From assembly GCF_000772085.1 (NCBI RefSeq), contig NZ_CP009755.1:2356001-2420000 (forward strand): a stretch of DNA of 64,000 nt, in the 5' to 3' direction. The translations under genes were made by a program, and so were the position numbers. Under the pieces are notes generated by a model. That model did no database searches and was not told the DNA's origin. It worked only from the letters and a program-made list of their open reading frames with translations. Source of the stretch: Curtobacterium sp. MR_MD2014 (GTDB lineage: Bacteria; Actinomycetota; Actinomycetes; Actinomycetales; Microbacteriaceae). Numbering within the stretch: the stretch's first letter is position 1; each line of letters opens with the position of its first letter. Positions 51,193 to 60,831 of this stretch are shown piece by piece.

Positions 51193-51681
51193 ATGGCAGA
51201 CAGTTCCTTCGACGTGGTCAGCAAGGTCGACAAGATGGAGGCGGAGAACGCCCTCAACCAGGCCGCCAAGGAGATCGAGCAGCGGTACGACTTCAAGGGC
51301 GCCGACGCCTCGATCGCGTTCAGCGGCGAGGACGTCCTCATCAAGGCGAACTCCGAGGAGCGCGCCAAGGCCGTCCTCGACGTGCTGCAGACCAAGGCGA
51401 TCAAGCGGAACATCTCGTTGAAGAGCCTGGACGCCGGAGACCCCTACCCCTCGGGCAAGGAGTACCGCATCGAGGTGAAGTTCAAGAACGGCATCGAGCA
51501 GGACGTCGCCAAGAAGATCGGCGCGTTCCTCCGCGCGAACGCCCCGAAGAGCGTCAAGAGCCAGATCCAGGGCGACGAGCTCCGCGTCTCCTCCAAGAGC
51601 CGCGACGACCTGCAGAACACGATCCAGCTCCTCAAGGGTGAAGAGTTCGACGTGCCGCTGCAGTTCATCAACTTCCGCTAG
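51193..51681 (+). CDS. yajQ: YajQ-family nucleotide (cyclic di-GMP)-binding protein
   Basis: A 162-residue protein, the normal length. It starts MADSSFDVVSKVDKMEAENA and has NQAAKEIEQRYDFKG, AKAVLDVLQTKAIKRNISLK and the ending EEFDVPLQFINFR, all highly conserved in the family. Members bind nucleotides, in some bacteria cyclic di-GMP. TAGGCT lies 7 bases before the ATG (leaderless pattern). It is divergent from tRNA-Tyr and followed 10 bases later by cardiolipin synthase. Confidence 0.97.
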   Translation: MADSSFDVVSKVDKMEAENALNQAAKEIEQRYDFKGADASIAFSGEDVLIKANSEERAKAVLDVLQTKAIKRNISLKSLDAGDPYPSGKEYRIEVKFKNGIEQDVAKKIGAFLRANAPKSVKSQIQGDELRVSSKSRDDLQNTIQLLKGEEFDVPLQFINFR

Positions 51682-51691
51682 CGCCGCGCCC

Positions 51692-53152
51692 GTGGAGCAC
51701 TGGCTCGGCGTCGCGGTCACCGTCCTCCTGGTCCTGCTGGACCTGGCGATCCGCGTCTTCTCGATCATCTACGTCCCCTACAACCGGAAGCCGCAGACCG
51801 CGACGGCCTGGTTGCTCGCGATCTTCCTGATCCCCTACATCGGGTTCATCGTCTTCATGGTCATCGGGTCGACGAAGCTGCCGAAGGCACGGCGCGAGAA
51901 GCAGACCGAGATCAACGCGTACATCCTCGAGCAGACCGAGGGCATCGAGCGTGTGCGCCGCGACCACCCGTGGCCGCTGTGGCTCGAGTCCGTGACGAAG
52001 CTGAACCGCGAGCTGGGCGCCATGCCCCTGGTCGGCGGCAACTCCGCCGAGCTCTACCCCGACTCGTACGAGTCGGTGCAGGAGATGACGCGGGCGATCG
52101 ACCAGTCCCGGCGCTTCGTGCACGTCGAGTTCTACATCGCGACGATCGACGACACCACCCGGCCGTACTTCGAGGCGCTGGCCCGTGCCCAGGCACGCGG
52201 TGTCACCGTGCGGTTCCTGCTCGACCACTGGGCGAGCCGCGGGTACCCGGGCTACAAGGACACGCTCGCGTTCCTCGACCGGGCGAACATCGAGTGGCAC
52301 CTCATGCTGCCGCTGCAGCCGCTGCAGGGGAAGTTCCAGCGGCCCGACCTGCGCAACCACCGGAAGATCATGGTCATCGACGGCTCGGTGGCCTTCACGG
52401 GCTCGCAGAACCTCATCGACCCGTCGTACGACCTGCAGTCGCACATCGAGAAGGGCATGGTCTACAAGGACCTGTTCGCCCGGTTCGAGGGTCCCGTCGT
52501 CGCGGGACTCAACGCCCTGTTCGTGACGGACTGGTACAGCGAGACCGACGAGCTCCTGCTCCGCGAGAGCGACCCCGTCCAGCGCGCCGACCGCGGCGAC
52601 GCGCTCGACTGCCAGGTCGTACCGTCCGGGCCCGGCTTCGACGGTGAGAACAACCTGCGCCTGTTCAACGCGCTGCTGTACTCCGCACAGGAGAAGGTGT
52701 CCATCACCTCGCCCTACTTCGTCCCCGACGACTCGATGCTCTACGCGATCACCACGACCGCCCAGCGCGGGGTCGAGGTCGAGCTCTTCGTCGGCGAGAT
52801 CGGTGACCACGCGATGACGTGGCACGCACAGCGCTCCTACTACGAGGAGCTCCTGCGCGCCGGTGTCCGGATCTGGCTCTACCGGGCGCCGACGATCCTG
52901 CACGCGAAGCACTTCACCATCGACGACGACGTCTCCGTCATCGGGTCGAGCAACATGGACATGCGGTCGTTCAGCCTCAACCTCGAGGTCTCGGTGATGG
53001 TGCGCGGCAGCCGGTTCGTCGACGCGCTCCGCGGTGTGCAGGCCGCGTACAAGGACGCGTCGTTCGAGCTCACCCTGGACGCGTGGCTCGAGCGCCCGCG
53101 CCGGTCGCAGGTCCTCGACAACGTCGCGCGGCTCACCGCCGCCCTGCAGTAG
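51692..53152 (+). CDS. cls: Cardiolipin synthase (phospholipase D type)
   Basis: A 486-residue membrane protein from the GTG at 51692. Two N-terminal helices (about residues 5-22 and 36-58) are followed by two PLD domains. Catalytic HKD motifs are RNHRKIMVIDG and HAKHFTIDDDV, each H-x-K-x4-D. The first strongly resembles ClsA. It joins two phosphatidylglycerols into cardiolipin at the membrane. It starts 10 bases after yajQ and is probably co-transcribed. Confidence 0.96.
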   Translation: MEHWLGVAVTVLLVLLDLAIRVFSIIYVPYNRKPQTATAWLLAIFLIPYIGFIVFMVIGSTKLPKARREKQTEINAYILEQTEGIERVRRDHPWPLWLESVTKLNRELGAMPLVGGNSAELYPDSYESVQEMTRAIDQSRRFVHVEFYIATIDDTTRPYFEALARAQARGVTVRFLLDHWASRGYPGYKDTLAFLDRANIEWHLMLPLQPLQGKFQRPDLRNHRKIMVIDGSVAFTGSQNLIDPSYDLQSHIEKGMVYKDLFARFEGPVVAGLNALFVTDWYSETDELLLRESDPVQRADRGDALDCQVVPSGPGFDGENNLRLFNALLYSAQEKVSITSPYFVPDDSMLYAITTTAQRGVEVELFVGEIGDHAMTWHAQRSYYEELLRAGVRIWLYRAPTILHAKHFTIDDDVSVIGSSNMDMRSFSLNLEVSVMVRGSRFVDALRGVQAAYKDASFELTLDAWLERPRRSQVLDNVARLTAALQ

Positions 53153-53194
53153 GGACCCACGGCCGGGAGGATCGGCGACCGCCCGCCTCCCCGG

Positions 53195-54316
53195 TCAGGG
53201 CGCGGCCGGCACCAGACGGGTGAGGCGAGCGACCAGGCGCTCGAGCGGTCCACTCCCGAGGAACGTGCGCCACAGCATCGCGAACAGCACCGACCCGATC
53301 GCGAACCCCGCCCACACCGTGCCCGACTCCGGGTACTCCGGCAGCAGCGCGATCACGACGAGGTGCCCGGCGTAGACCGTCAGCGGCATCGACCCCACCG
53401 CGGCGAGCGGGAACGCGATCCGCGAGACCGTCCGGCCGCGGCCGTCGAACACCAGGGTGCACAGGGCGAGCACCGCCACCGCGACCCCGGCGGTCCCGAC
53501 GACGTCGACGACCGACGACGAGTGGTCGCGCGGGGACAGCAGCAGCTGCGCGAGCGCCACGGCTCCCCCGCTGCCGTCCGGCGCCCACGGGACCCCGGGG
53601 AACGCCTCGACCCCGGCGTCGACCGGGACCGGCGCCAGGACGTTGCCGACCGCGTAGGCCGCGACGGCGACCAGCAGCCCGGACGCGAGGAGCGCGACCT
53701 GCGCACGCCGCGCCTCCGGTCCGACCCTGGCGACCGCGAGACCGACCAGGACGTAGGCCAGGAAGGTGACCACCGGGTAGACCAGCCCGAGTTGCACCTC
53801 CCACATGCCGGCGCCGGCGTAGGACGGTGCCGACGCGAGCGCAACCACGGGCGACAGCAGCGCGCACACCGCCGCGGCGACGAGCAACCAGCCCGGTCGC
53901 CACCGGAGCGCCGGCAGCACCAGCAGGAAGAGCGCGCCGTACGTGGGCAGGATGACGTAGACGGGTGTGCCGAGCGCCATGAGCAGGAGCCCGACCGCGA
54001 CCACCGCCACGGCCCGGATCGCCAGCCGTGCCCGGATCCGCCCGATGGCCGGTGGTCCTGGCGGATCCGTCCGTCCGCTCGTCAGACCGATCGAGACGCC
54101 CGCGAGCACCGCGAACAGGGTGGAGGGCCGTCCGTGCGCCACGGCGGACCACGTGCCGGGGTCACCCCAGTCCACGGCCTCGGCGATGCCGCCGACGTGG
54201 GCCGCCATCATGCCGAGGAGCGCGAGCGCCCGCGCCACGTCGACGCCCTGCAGACGACCGGGCGCGACGAGCACGCCCCGCATCGCGGCGGGCGGTGCGG
54301 GGCGTGACGCGGTCAT
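53195..54316 (-). CDS. Heparan-alpha-glucosaminide acetyltransferase-like / DUF418 membrane protein
   Basis: A 373-residue protein with about ten membrane helices. The N-terminal GVDVARALALLGMMAAHVGGIA is the signature of DUF1624/acyltransferase-3-like membrane proteins (DUF418 superfamily), and the C-terminal SMPLTVYAGHLVVIALLP fits. Such proteins are thought to move acetyl groups across the membrane onto sugars, but function here is inference. It is followed downstream (plus strand) by nothing shared with cls, whose end is convergent 42 bases away. Confidence 0.8.
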   Translation of the reverse strand: MTASRPAPPAAMRGVLVAPGRLQGVDVARALALLGMMAAHVGGIAEAVDWGDPGTWSAVAHGRPSTLFAVLAGVSIGLTSGRTDPPGPPAIGRIRARLAIRAVAVVAVGLLLMALGTPVYVILPTYGALFLLVLPALRWRPGWLLVAAAVCALLSPVVALASAPSYAGAGMWEVQLGLVYPVVTFLAYVLVGLAVARVGPEARRAQVALLASGLLVAVAAYAVGNVLAPVPVDAGVEAFPGVPWAPDGSGGAVALAQLLLSPRDHSSSVVDVVGTAGVAVAVLALCTLVFDGRGRTVSRIAFPLAAVGSMPLTVYAGHLVVIALLPEYPESGTVWAGFAIGSVLFAMLWRTFLGSGPLERLVARLTRLVPAAP

Positions 54317-54326
54317 CGTGCTGCGG

Positions 54327-55697
54327 TCAGCTCGTGGGCGAGGGCGTGCGTCGGAGCGAGACGTCGACCATCTCGTCGCGCGGGACGACCTTGATGCGCT
54401 CGCGACCCTCCGCGGCGCCCAGGGCCTGCTCGTGCTCGTCGAGGGCGTGCCAGCCGTCGAGGTCGGTGTAGTCCACGCCGCGCTCGCGGAGCAGTGCCGG
54501 GACCGCCTCGGGCGACGGGTCGGCCGGCGTCCACCACGAGGCCTGGTCGTTGACGATGTGCTGGACGGTCTCCATCGCGTCGGACTTGGTGTGCCCGATC
54601 AGGCCGACCGGGCCTCGCTTGATCCACCCGGTCGCGTAGACGCCCGGGAGCGGCGAGCCGTCCTCGTCGAGCACCTGGCCCTCGCGGTTCGGGATGACGC
54701 CGGTCTTCTCGTCGAAGGGCACACCGGGCAGCGGGGAGCCGAAGTAGCCCACCGCTCGGTACACGGCCTGCACGGGGAGCTCGCGGACCTCGCCGGTGCC
54801 CTCGACGCCGCCCTCGCCGTTCGGCCGGGTGCGCTCGTACCGCAGTGCCGTGACGTGGCCGTCCTCGCCGACGATCTCGACGGGCTTCGCCCAGAAGTGC
54901 AGGTGGAGCCGGCGACTGGCCTGCCCGACCTCACGCGTGCGCCACTGCTCGAGGACACGGTTCATCACCATGACCTGCTTGTTGGTCTGGATCGCGGTGA
55001 GCGATGCCTCGTCGTGGTCGAAGTCCTCGTCGTACACGACCATGTCGACGTCGCGGAGCTCACCGAGCTCGCGGAGCTCCAGCGGCGTGAACTTCACCTG
55101 CGCCGGACCGCGTCGTCCGAACACGTGCACGTCGGTGACCGGGCTCGCCTGCAGCCCCTCGTACACGTTCGCCGGGATCTCGGTGGGCAGCAGGTCGTCG
55201 GCGTGCTTCGCGAGGATGCGGGACACGTCGAGCGCGACGTTGCCGTTGCCGATCACCGCGACACTCGACGCCGTGAGCGGCCACGTGCGCGGCACGTCCG
55301 GGTGCCCGTCGAACCAGCTGACGAAGTCCGCGGCACCGTGGGAGCCGTCGAGGTCGACCCCGGGGACGTCGAGCTCGGCGTCCTTGATCGCGCCGGTCGA
55401 GAACAGCACGGCGTTGTAGTGCTGCTTGAGGTCGTCGAGGGTGATGTCCTCCCCGAAGCGCACGTTGCCGAAGAGTCGGACGACTCCGCGGTCGAGGACG
55501 TCCCGCAGGGCGTTGACGATGCCCTTGATGCGCGGGTGGTCCGGTGCGACGCCGTAGCGGACCAGGCCGTAGGGCGCGGGGAGCTGCTCGAAGAGGTCGA
55601 TCGACACGTCGGTGCCGTGCGCCTCGCGCAGCAGGATGTCCGCGGCGTAGATGCCGGCGGGACCGGCGCCGACGATGGCGATTCGCAGGGTGGGCAC
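54327..55697 (-). CDS. fprA: Ferredoxin-NADP(+) reductase, FprA type
   Basis: A 456-residue flavoprotein, the usual FprA size. The FAD motif RIAIVGAGPAGIYAADILL is at the start, LPAPYGLVRYGVAPDHPRIK follows, then VAVIGNGNVALDVSRILAKH is the NADP site. YATGWIKRGPVGLIGHTKSD is strongly conserved in adrenodoxin-reductase-like enzymes. It passes electrons between NADPH and ferredoxins. GTG start at 55697 with a TGGAGA site upstream. It is 10 bases upstream of the membrane acyltransferase-like gene and 57 bases downstream of the polyprenyl synthase gene. Confidence 0.96.
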   Translation of the reverse strand: MPTLRIAIVGAGPAGIYAADILLREAHGTDVSIDLFEQLPAPYGLVRYGVAPDHPRIKGIVNALRDVLDRGVVRLFGNVRFGEDITLDDLKQHYNAVLFSTGAIKDAELDVPGVDLDGSHGAADFVSWFDGHPDVPRTWPLTASSVAVIGNGNVALDVSRILAKHADDLLPTEIPANVYEGLQASPVTDVHVFGRRGPAQVKFTPLELRELGELRDVDMVVYDEDFDHDEASLTAIQTNKQVMVMNRVLEQWRTREVGQASRRLHLHFWAKPVEIVGEDGHVTALRYERTRPNGEGGVEGTGEVRELPVQAVYRAVGYFGSPLPGVPFDEKTGVIPNREGQVLDEDGSPLPGVYATGWIKRGPVGLIGHTKSDAMETVQHIVNDQASWWTPADPSPEAVPALLRERGVDYTDLDGWHALDEHEQALGAAEGRERIKVVPRDEMVDVSLRRTPSPTS

Positions 55698-55754
55698 TGA
55701 TGTCTCCAGTTCGTTCGGGCGGGTGCTCCCGGTGGGCCTCGGCGGGCCCTCGTG

Positions 55755-56831
55755 TCAGCGGCTGCGTTCGACGACGGACTCGGCGAAGCGGGTCAGCGCG
55801 CGCTTCACGGTGCCGTCGGGCAGCGGTTCCAGGGCCTCGACCGCCTCCTCCGCCCAACGGACGGCGACGGCGCGGGTGGCGGTGGTGGCTTCGTGCTCGC
55901 GCAGCGCGGCGACGGCCGACCGGTACGGCGCGGAGTCCACGGCGTCGTCGGGGGCGTCCTTCACGTCGTGCTCGATCCGGGCGAGCAGGTCGGCCGCGCC
56001 GTCGTCGGCGGCGGCCAGGCGACGCAGCTGCAGCAGCGGCAGGGTGTCCACGCCGGCGCGCAGGTCGTTGCCGGCGATCTTGCCGGTGCGGTCCTTCGCC
56101 GGGGCGAGGTCGATGACGTCGTCGACGAGCTGGAAGGCGACGCCGACCTTCTCGCCGAAGGTCCCGACGGCGTGCAGGTAGGCGCGGTCGGCTCCGGAGA
56201 ACATCACGCCGGCGCGGGCCGCCGTGGCGATCAGCGAGCCCGTCTTGTCGCTGAGCACCTGGATGTAGTGCTCGACCGGGTCGTCCCCGGGCTGCGGGCC
56301 CGTCGTCTCGTGCAGCTGCCCCATGCAGAGGCGCTGGAAGGTCTCCGCCTGCATCCGGATGCCCTCGGTCCCGAGGTCGGCGGTGATCAGGCTGGCACGT
56401 GCGAAGAGCAGGTCGCCGGTCAGGATCGCGACGTTGTTGCCGTAGGTCACGTGCGCCGCCGGGACCCCCCGGCGGACCGGGGCCTCGTCCATGACGTCGT
56501 CGTGGTACAGCGACGCCAGGTGGGTGGTCTCGATGCTCACCGCGGCCTTGACCACCGCGTCGGTCACCCCGTTGCCCAGCTGCGCGATGAGCAGCGTCAG
56601 CGTCGGCCGGATGCGCTTGCCGCCCGCCGAGAGCAGGTAGCGGCTCGTGGTGTCCGCCAGGGTGTCAGTCGAGCGCATGGCCTCCTCGAGGCCCTGCTCG
56701 ACGAGCTCGAGCCCGTCGTCGACCGCGCTGATGAAGCGGCGCTCGGACGGGGTCGCGAACAACCGCTCGCCGATGCCCAGCGAGGCGCGGAGGCTCGGTG
56801 CGCGGCGTGCGACCGGGACGCTCGGGTTCAA
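55755..56831 (-). CDS. Polyprenyl (trans-) diphosphate synthase
   Basis: A 358-residue protein read from a TTG at 56831 (GGAG lies 6 bases upstream); no ATG or GTG fits near the conserved start. The two aspartate-rich sites are LASLYHDDVMDEAPVRRG (DDxxD) and FQLVDDVIDLAP, with GGKRIRPTLTLL before the first. It makes long-chain isoprenyl diphosphate, probably the menaquinone side chain, given the men genes beside it. It lies 32 bases downstream of menG on the same strand. Confidence 0.94.
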   Translation of the reverse strand: MNPSVPVARRAPSLRASLGIGERLFATPSERRFISAVDDGLELVEQGLEEAMRSTDTLADTTSRYLLSAGGKRIRPTLTLLIAQLGNGVTDAVVKAAVSIETTHLASLYHDDVMDEAPVRRGVPAAHVTYGNNVAILTGDLLFARASLITADLGTEGIRMQAETFQRLCMGQLHETTGPQPGDDPVEHYIQVLSDKTGSLIATAARAGVMFSGADRAYLHAVGTFGEKVGVAFQLVDDVIDLAPAKDRTGKIAGNDLRAGVDTLPLLQLRRLAAADDGAADLLARIEHDVKDAPDDAVDSAPYRSAVAALREHEATTATRAVAVRWAEEAVEALEPLPDGTVKRALTRFAESVVERSR

Positions 56832-56863
56832 GTGCTGCTCCGTGTTCGGGGTCGGGTGACCGG

Positions 56864-57655
56864 TCAGGCGTCGCCGGGTTCGACGCTCGGCTGCTCGCCG
56901 GTGTGCTGGTGCTCGCGACGGGCCTTCGCCCGGCGGGCGACGGACTCGCGGACCGTGCCCGCGACGGGCTTGCGGCCGCGGTGCAGCGCCACGATGCCCG
57001 CGGTCAGGTTGCGGTGGGCGACCATCGTGAAGCCGACGCCGCGCAGCCACTGGCTGAGGACCTGCTGGTCGGGCCACGCCTCGATCGACTCGGCCAGGTA
57101 GCGGTAGGCCGCCGGGTTGCTGCTCGACAGCCGCGCGATGCCCGGGAGCACGCGCTTGAGGTACGCGCCGTAGCCGAAGCGCAGGAGCGCCACGGGCGGC
57201 GTGGAGAACTCGCAGATGACCAGTCGGCCCCCGGGCTTGAGCACCCGGAGCATCTCGGTGATCGCCTGCATCGGGTCGTTGACGTTGCGCAGGCCGAAGG
57301 AGATCGTCACCGCGTCGAACGAGTCGTCGTCGAACGGCAGGTGCTCCGCGTCACCCTCGACGAACGTGATCTCTGGGTGCCGCTCGCGCCCGACCGCGAT
57401 CATGCCCGCCGACAGGTCGAGCGCCGTGACGTCGGCGCCCTTCTTCGCGAACGCCGCTGCGCTCGTGCCCGTCCCGGCCGCGATGTCGAGCACCCGCTCG
57501 CCCGGCTGGGGGTCGACCGCACGGACCGTCGCGACGCGCCACAGCGGGGCGTTGCCCGCCGAGAGGATGTCGTTCGTGAGGTCGTACTTCGCGGCGACGT
57601 CGTCGAACATGGCCGCCACCTCGTCCGGCCGCTTGCTCAGGTCCGCTCTGCTCAC
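56864..57655 (-). CDS. menG: Demethylmenaquinone methyltransferase
   Basis: A 263-residue UbiE/MenG-type SAM methyltransferase. FDDVAAKYDLTNDILSAGNAPLWR is the diagnostic N-terminus, with the SAM loop RVLDIAAGTGTSAAAF and FDAVTISFGLRNVNDPMQAI, GGRLVICEF later. It adds the final methyl group of menaquinone. GTG start at 57655 with TAGGAT 6 bases upstream (leaderless pattern). It is divergent from menF (84 bases apart), where TACGAT lies 6 bases before the menF start: two back-to-back leaderless promoters. Confidence 0.97.
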   Translation of the reverse strand: MSRADLSKRPDEVAAMFDDVAAKYDLTNDILSAGNAPLWRVATVRAVDPQPGERVLDIAAGTGTSAAAFAKKGADVTALDLSAGMIAVGRERHPEITFVEGDAEHLPFDDDSFDAVTISFGLRNVNDPMQAITEMLRVLKPGGRLVICEFSTPPVALLRFGYGAYLKRVLPGIARLSSSNPAAYRYLAESIEAWPDQQVLSQWLRGVGFTMVAHRNLTAGIVALHRGRKPVAGTVRESVARRAKARREHQHTGEQPSVEPGDA

Positions 57656-57739
57656 CGCACCATCCTAGAGGTCGCGGCCCCGGGCTGCCCGGACGCCCGG
57701 CCGGGGTCCGGCGGGTCGCTGCGCGCGTACGATCGGTCC

Positions 57740-58999
57740 GTGACCCGAACCACCACGGCGGCCCCCTCGCTCACGGTCTCGACCCGGATACTCGACGACC
57801 CGGGGGACGTCCTGCGCCACACCCTGCGGGACGCGCCGCTGGCGTTCGTCCGGAGCGGTGACGGCATCGTCGGGATCGGCGAAGCGCTCCGGTTCACGTT
57901 CTCCGGAGCCGACCGCATGCGGCAGGCGTCGGCGGTGTGGCGTGACCTGGTGCAGGGCGCCACGGTGGACGACCCCGTGCAGCTGCGCGGCACCGGGCTG
58001 GTCGCGTTCGGGTCCTTCGCGTTCGCCGACGACTCCGCCGAGCAGAGCGTGCTCGTCGTGCCGCGCGTGGTGATCGGCAAGCGCCGCGGCAAGGCCTGGC
58101 TCACCGCCGTCGACACGACACCGGACCCGCAGCCCCTCGCGTTCTCGCGGACCTCGGTGCCGGTGCCGGCCGTCGGCGGGCACGTCTCGGTCGCCTTCGG
58201 CCCCGGCCGGGTCGACGAGGACGCCTACGCCGCGTCCGTCGCGGACGCCGTCCGTCGGATCACCGCAGGCGAGGCCGAGAAGGTCGTCCTGGCGCGCGAC
58301 CTGGTCGGCACGCTGCCCGCCGGTGCCGACCGACGGGCGGTCCTGCTCGACCTGGCGGCGGCCTACCCGCAGTGCGTCACCTTCGCCGTCGACGGACTCG
58401 TCGGAGCGACCCCGGAGACCCTCGCCCGGACCGACGGCACGGAGCTGTCGGCGCGGGTGCTCGCCGGGAGCGCCGCGCGCGGCGACGACCCGGTGTCCGA
58501 CCGGGCCGCGGCCGAGGCCCTGGCGTCGAGCGCGAAGGACGTCGAGGAGCACGGCTTCGCGATCACCAGCCTGCTGCAGGCGCTCCGGACCGTCGCCACC
58601 GACGTCCGCGCGGACCCCGAGCCGTTCCGGCTCCAGCTGCCGAACCTGTGGCACCTGGCCACCGACGTCCGCGCGACCCTGCCGGTCGGCACCACCTCGC
58701 TCGACGTCGCCGACGCCCTGCACCCGACCGCGGCCGTGGCGGGCACCCCCACCGACGTCGCCGTCCGACTGGTCGCCGAGCTCGAGGGCGTCGACCGCGG
58801 TCGCTACGCGGGGCCGGTCGGCTGGCTCGGCGCGAACGGCGACGGCGAGTGGATGCTCGCGCTCCGCAGCGCCCGGATCGACGACGACGGGACCGTGCGC
58901 GCGTGGGCCGGCGCGGGGATCGTCGCGGGGTCGGACCCGGCGCGCGAGGTCGCCGAGACCGCCCTGAAGTTCCGTCCGATCCGCGACGCGCTCGCCTGA
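57740..58999 (+). CDS. menF: Isochorismate synthase
   Basis: A 419-residue chorismate-binding enzyme. KVVLARDLVGT, GLVGATPETLARTDG, GSAARGDDPVSD and DVEEHGFAITSLLQAL are typical of MenF/EntC isochorismate synthases, and the end LKFRPIRDALA is usual. It commits chorismate to menaquinone. GTG start at 57740, leaderless pattern. The stop lies in the first of three TGACCCC tandem units (58997-59017), so the stop codon itself is repeated. It is convergent with menD. Confidence 0.96.
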   Translation: MTRTTTAAPSLTVSTRILDDPGDVLRHTLRDAPLAFVRSGDGIVGIGEALRFTFSGADRMRQASAVWRDLVQGATVDDPVQLRGTGLVAFGSFAFADDSAEQSVLVVPRVVIGKRRGKAWLTAVDTTPDPQPLAFSRTSVPVPAVGGHVSVAFGPGRVDEDAYAASVADAVRRITAGEAEKVVLARDLVGTLPAGADRRAVLLDLAAAYPQCVTFAVDGLVGATPETLARTDGTELSARVLAGSAARGDDPVSDRAAAEALASSAKDVEEHGFAITSLLQALRTVATDVRADPEPFRLQLPNLWHLATDVRATLPVGTTSLDVADALHPTAAVAGTPTDVAVRLVAELEGVDRGRYAGPVGWLGANGDGEWMLALRSARIDDDGTVRAWAGAGIVAGSDPAREVAETALKFRPIRDALA

Positions 59000-59043
59000 C
59001 CCCTGACCCCTGACCCCTGGCCTTCGGTCCCTGGCCCCCGTGG

Positions 59044-60831
59044 TCAGTCGGTCAGCGGCACCTCGACCACCAGGCGCTGGGCCGGATCGGTGAGTGCACC
59101 CTCGAGGTCGCCCCACGTCCCGGCCCGTCGGTAGGACCAGCCGAGACCGGTCACGACACGCTCGACGTCGACGTGCTGCGGTGTCGTCATCATGCGGCGC
59201 ATGTCCTGCTCCGGGGTGGTCGCGGCGACCTCCAGCCCGCGGAAGATCGCACCGCCACCGTCGTTGCCGACGACGACCTGGACGCGGTGCGTCGGCTCCT
59301 CGGTCCCGGTGACGAACGCCCCGAGGTCGTGCAGGAAGGTCAGGTCGCCGACGAGCACCCGCGTGGTGCCGACGGAGTCGGGCGTCCGTTCGAGCGCGGC
59401 CGCGATGCCGAGTGCGGTCGAGACCGTGCCGTCGATACCGGCGAGACCGCGGTTGGCGTGCACCCGGACCTTCTTGCCCGGGACGTGCGCGTCGGCGACA
59501 CGGATGAGCTGCGAGGCACCGAGGACGAGCCGGTCGTGCGGCCAGGTGGCGCCCCAGACGGCGTCGACCAGCATGGTGCGGTCGACGGGCCTGCGACGCA
59601 GGGCGACCTCGTCGCGCAGGTACCGGTTGCGCTCGGCGCGGTCCCCCGACCGCTTCGCGTCGAGGTCCGGACCGGCGTCACCGTCCCCGAGGAGCGCGCG
59701 ACTGGTCGTCACCCACCGCCCGACCCACGCGCGGTGTCCCGGGGTGGTGCGGCCCGTCACGCGCACGTCGGACACGAAGGTGGTCGCGGCGTCCGGCCGG
59801 GAGGCACGGGCCGGGTCGAACGGGTCGGCCCCGGGTCCGCGGACCACGATCGTCTCGACGTCGGCCCGCTGCAGCAGGGCCGGGACCTCGCGACTGAGCG
59901 TCGGGTGTCCGAGGACGACGGCTCGACGGACCGCTCCGCCGAGCTCGGGGTCGCGCAGCAGCTCGCGGTAGGCGACGACCAGGTTGCGCCCGAACCGCGC
60001 GCCGCTCGACACCTCGGCCAGCAGCGGCGCACCGAGCTCCCAGGCGATCCGTTCGGCGTCCTCGCCGGCGTCGTGTCCGGCGATGACGACCGTCGCGGGT
60101 GCGTCGTCCGGCGCGAGTTCGACGACCGGCAGTCCGGCGTGCACCCGACGACGGGCGTGGTCGGTGTCGACCTCGTCGTGGGGCACGGCGGCGACGTCCT
60201 CGGCACGCAGCCCGGCGGAGAGCGGTTCGCGGAACGCGACGTTCAGCTGGACGGGACCGGGCTGCCCGGTGTGCCCGGCGGCGACGGCGACGGCCTCCCG
60301 GGCGAGCGTCCGGACGGCGTCCGCGTCGACAGCGCCGTCCGCGGTGGGCGCCTGCACGTCGCGCACGAAGGACACGGCAGGGCCGAACATGCCCGGCTGG
60401 ACCGTGGTCTGGTTGCTGCCGATGCCCCGCAGCTCGTCCGGCCGGTCGGCGGAGAGGACGACCATCGGCACGCCGGAGTGGTGCGCCTCGAGCACGGCCG
60501 GGTGCAGGTTGGCGACGGCGGTGCCCGAGGTCGTGACGACCGCGGCCGGACGGCCGGACTCGACGGCGAGCCCGAGGGCGAAGAACCCGGCGGTCCGCTC
60601 GTCGAGCCGGACGTGCACCGTCGTGCCGCCCGCGCGCTCGAGCGCGACCGCCGCGAGGGCGAGCGCCTGCGACCGGGAGCCCGGGCTGACGACGACGTCG
60701 GTCACCCCGGCACGGGCGAGTTCCCGCAGGAGTGCCAGGGCGAAGTCGGTGGCAGCGCTGCCGGACCCCGCGGACCCGTCAGCGATCGGCGGGGCGGTCG
60801 TCGTCTCGTTCGTCGCGGTCGCGTCGTTCAT
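59044..60831 (-). CDS. menD: SEPHCHC synthase (thiamine diphosphate enzyme)
   Basis: A 595-residue protein from the ATG at 60831 (MNDATATNET); this start lies inside the preceding gene by 53 bases. VVSPGSRSQALALAA, RLDERTAGFFALGLA and AVVTTSGTAVANLHP are the MenD N-terminal signature; the ThDP domain ends with VVVGNDGGGAIFRGLE. It joins isochorismate with the 2-oxoglutarate-derived ThDP adduct, the second step of menaquinone synthesis. Next to menF (convergent). Confidence 0.96.
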   Translation of the reverse strand: MNDATATNETTTAPPIADGSAGSGSAATDFALALLRELARAGVTDVVVSPGSRSQALALAAVALERAGGTTVHVRLDERTAGFFALGLAVESGRPAAVVTTSGTAVANLHPAVLEAHHSGVPMVVLSADRPDELRGIGSNQTTVQPGMFGPAVSFVRDVQAPTADGAVDADAVRTLAREAVAVAAGHTGQPGPVQLNVAFREPLSAGLRAEDVAAVPHDEVDTDHARRRVHAGLPVVELAPDDAPATVVIAGHDAGEDAERIAWELGAPLLAEVSSGARFGRNLVVAYRELLRDPELGGAVRRAVVLGHPTLSREVPALLQRADVETIVVRGPGADPFDPARASRPDAATTFVSDVRVTGRTTPGHRAWVGRWVTTSRALLGDGDAGPDLDAKRSGDRAERNRYLRDEVALRRRPVDRTMLVDAVWGATWPHDRLVLGASQLIRVADAHVPGKKVRVHANRGLAGIDGTVSTALGIAAALERTPDSVGTTRVLVGDLTFLHDLGAFVTGTEEPTHRVQVVVGNDGGGAIFRGLEVAATTPEQDMRRMMTTPQHVDVERVVTGLGWSYRRAGTWGDLEGALTDPAQRLVVEVPLTD

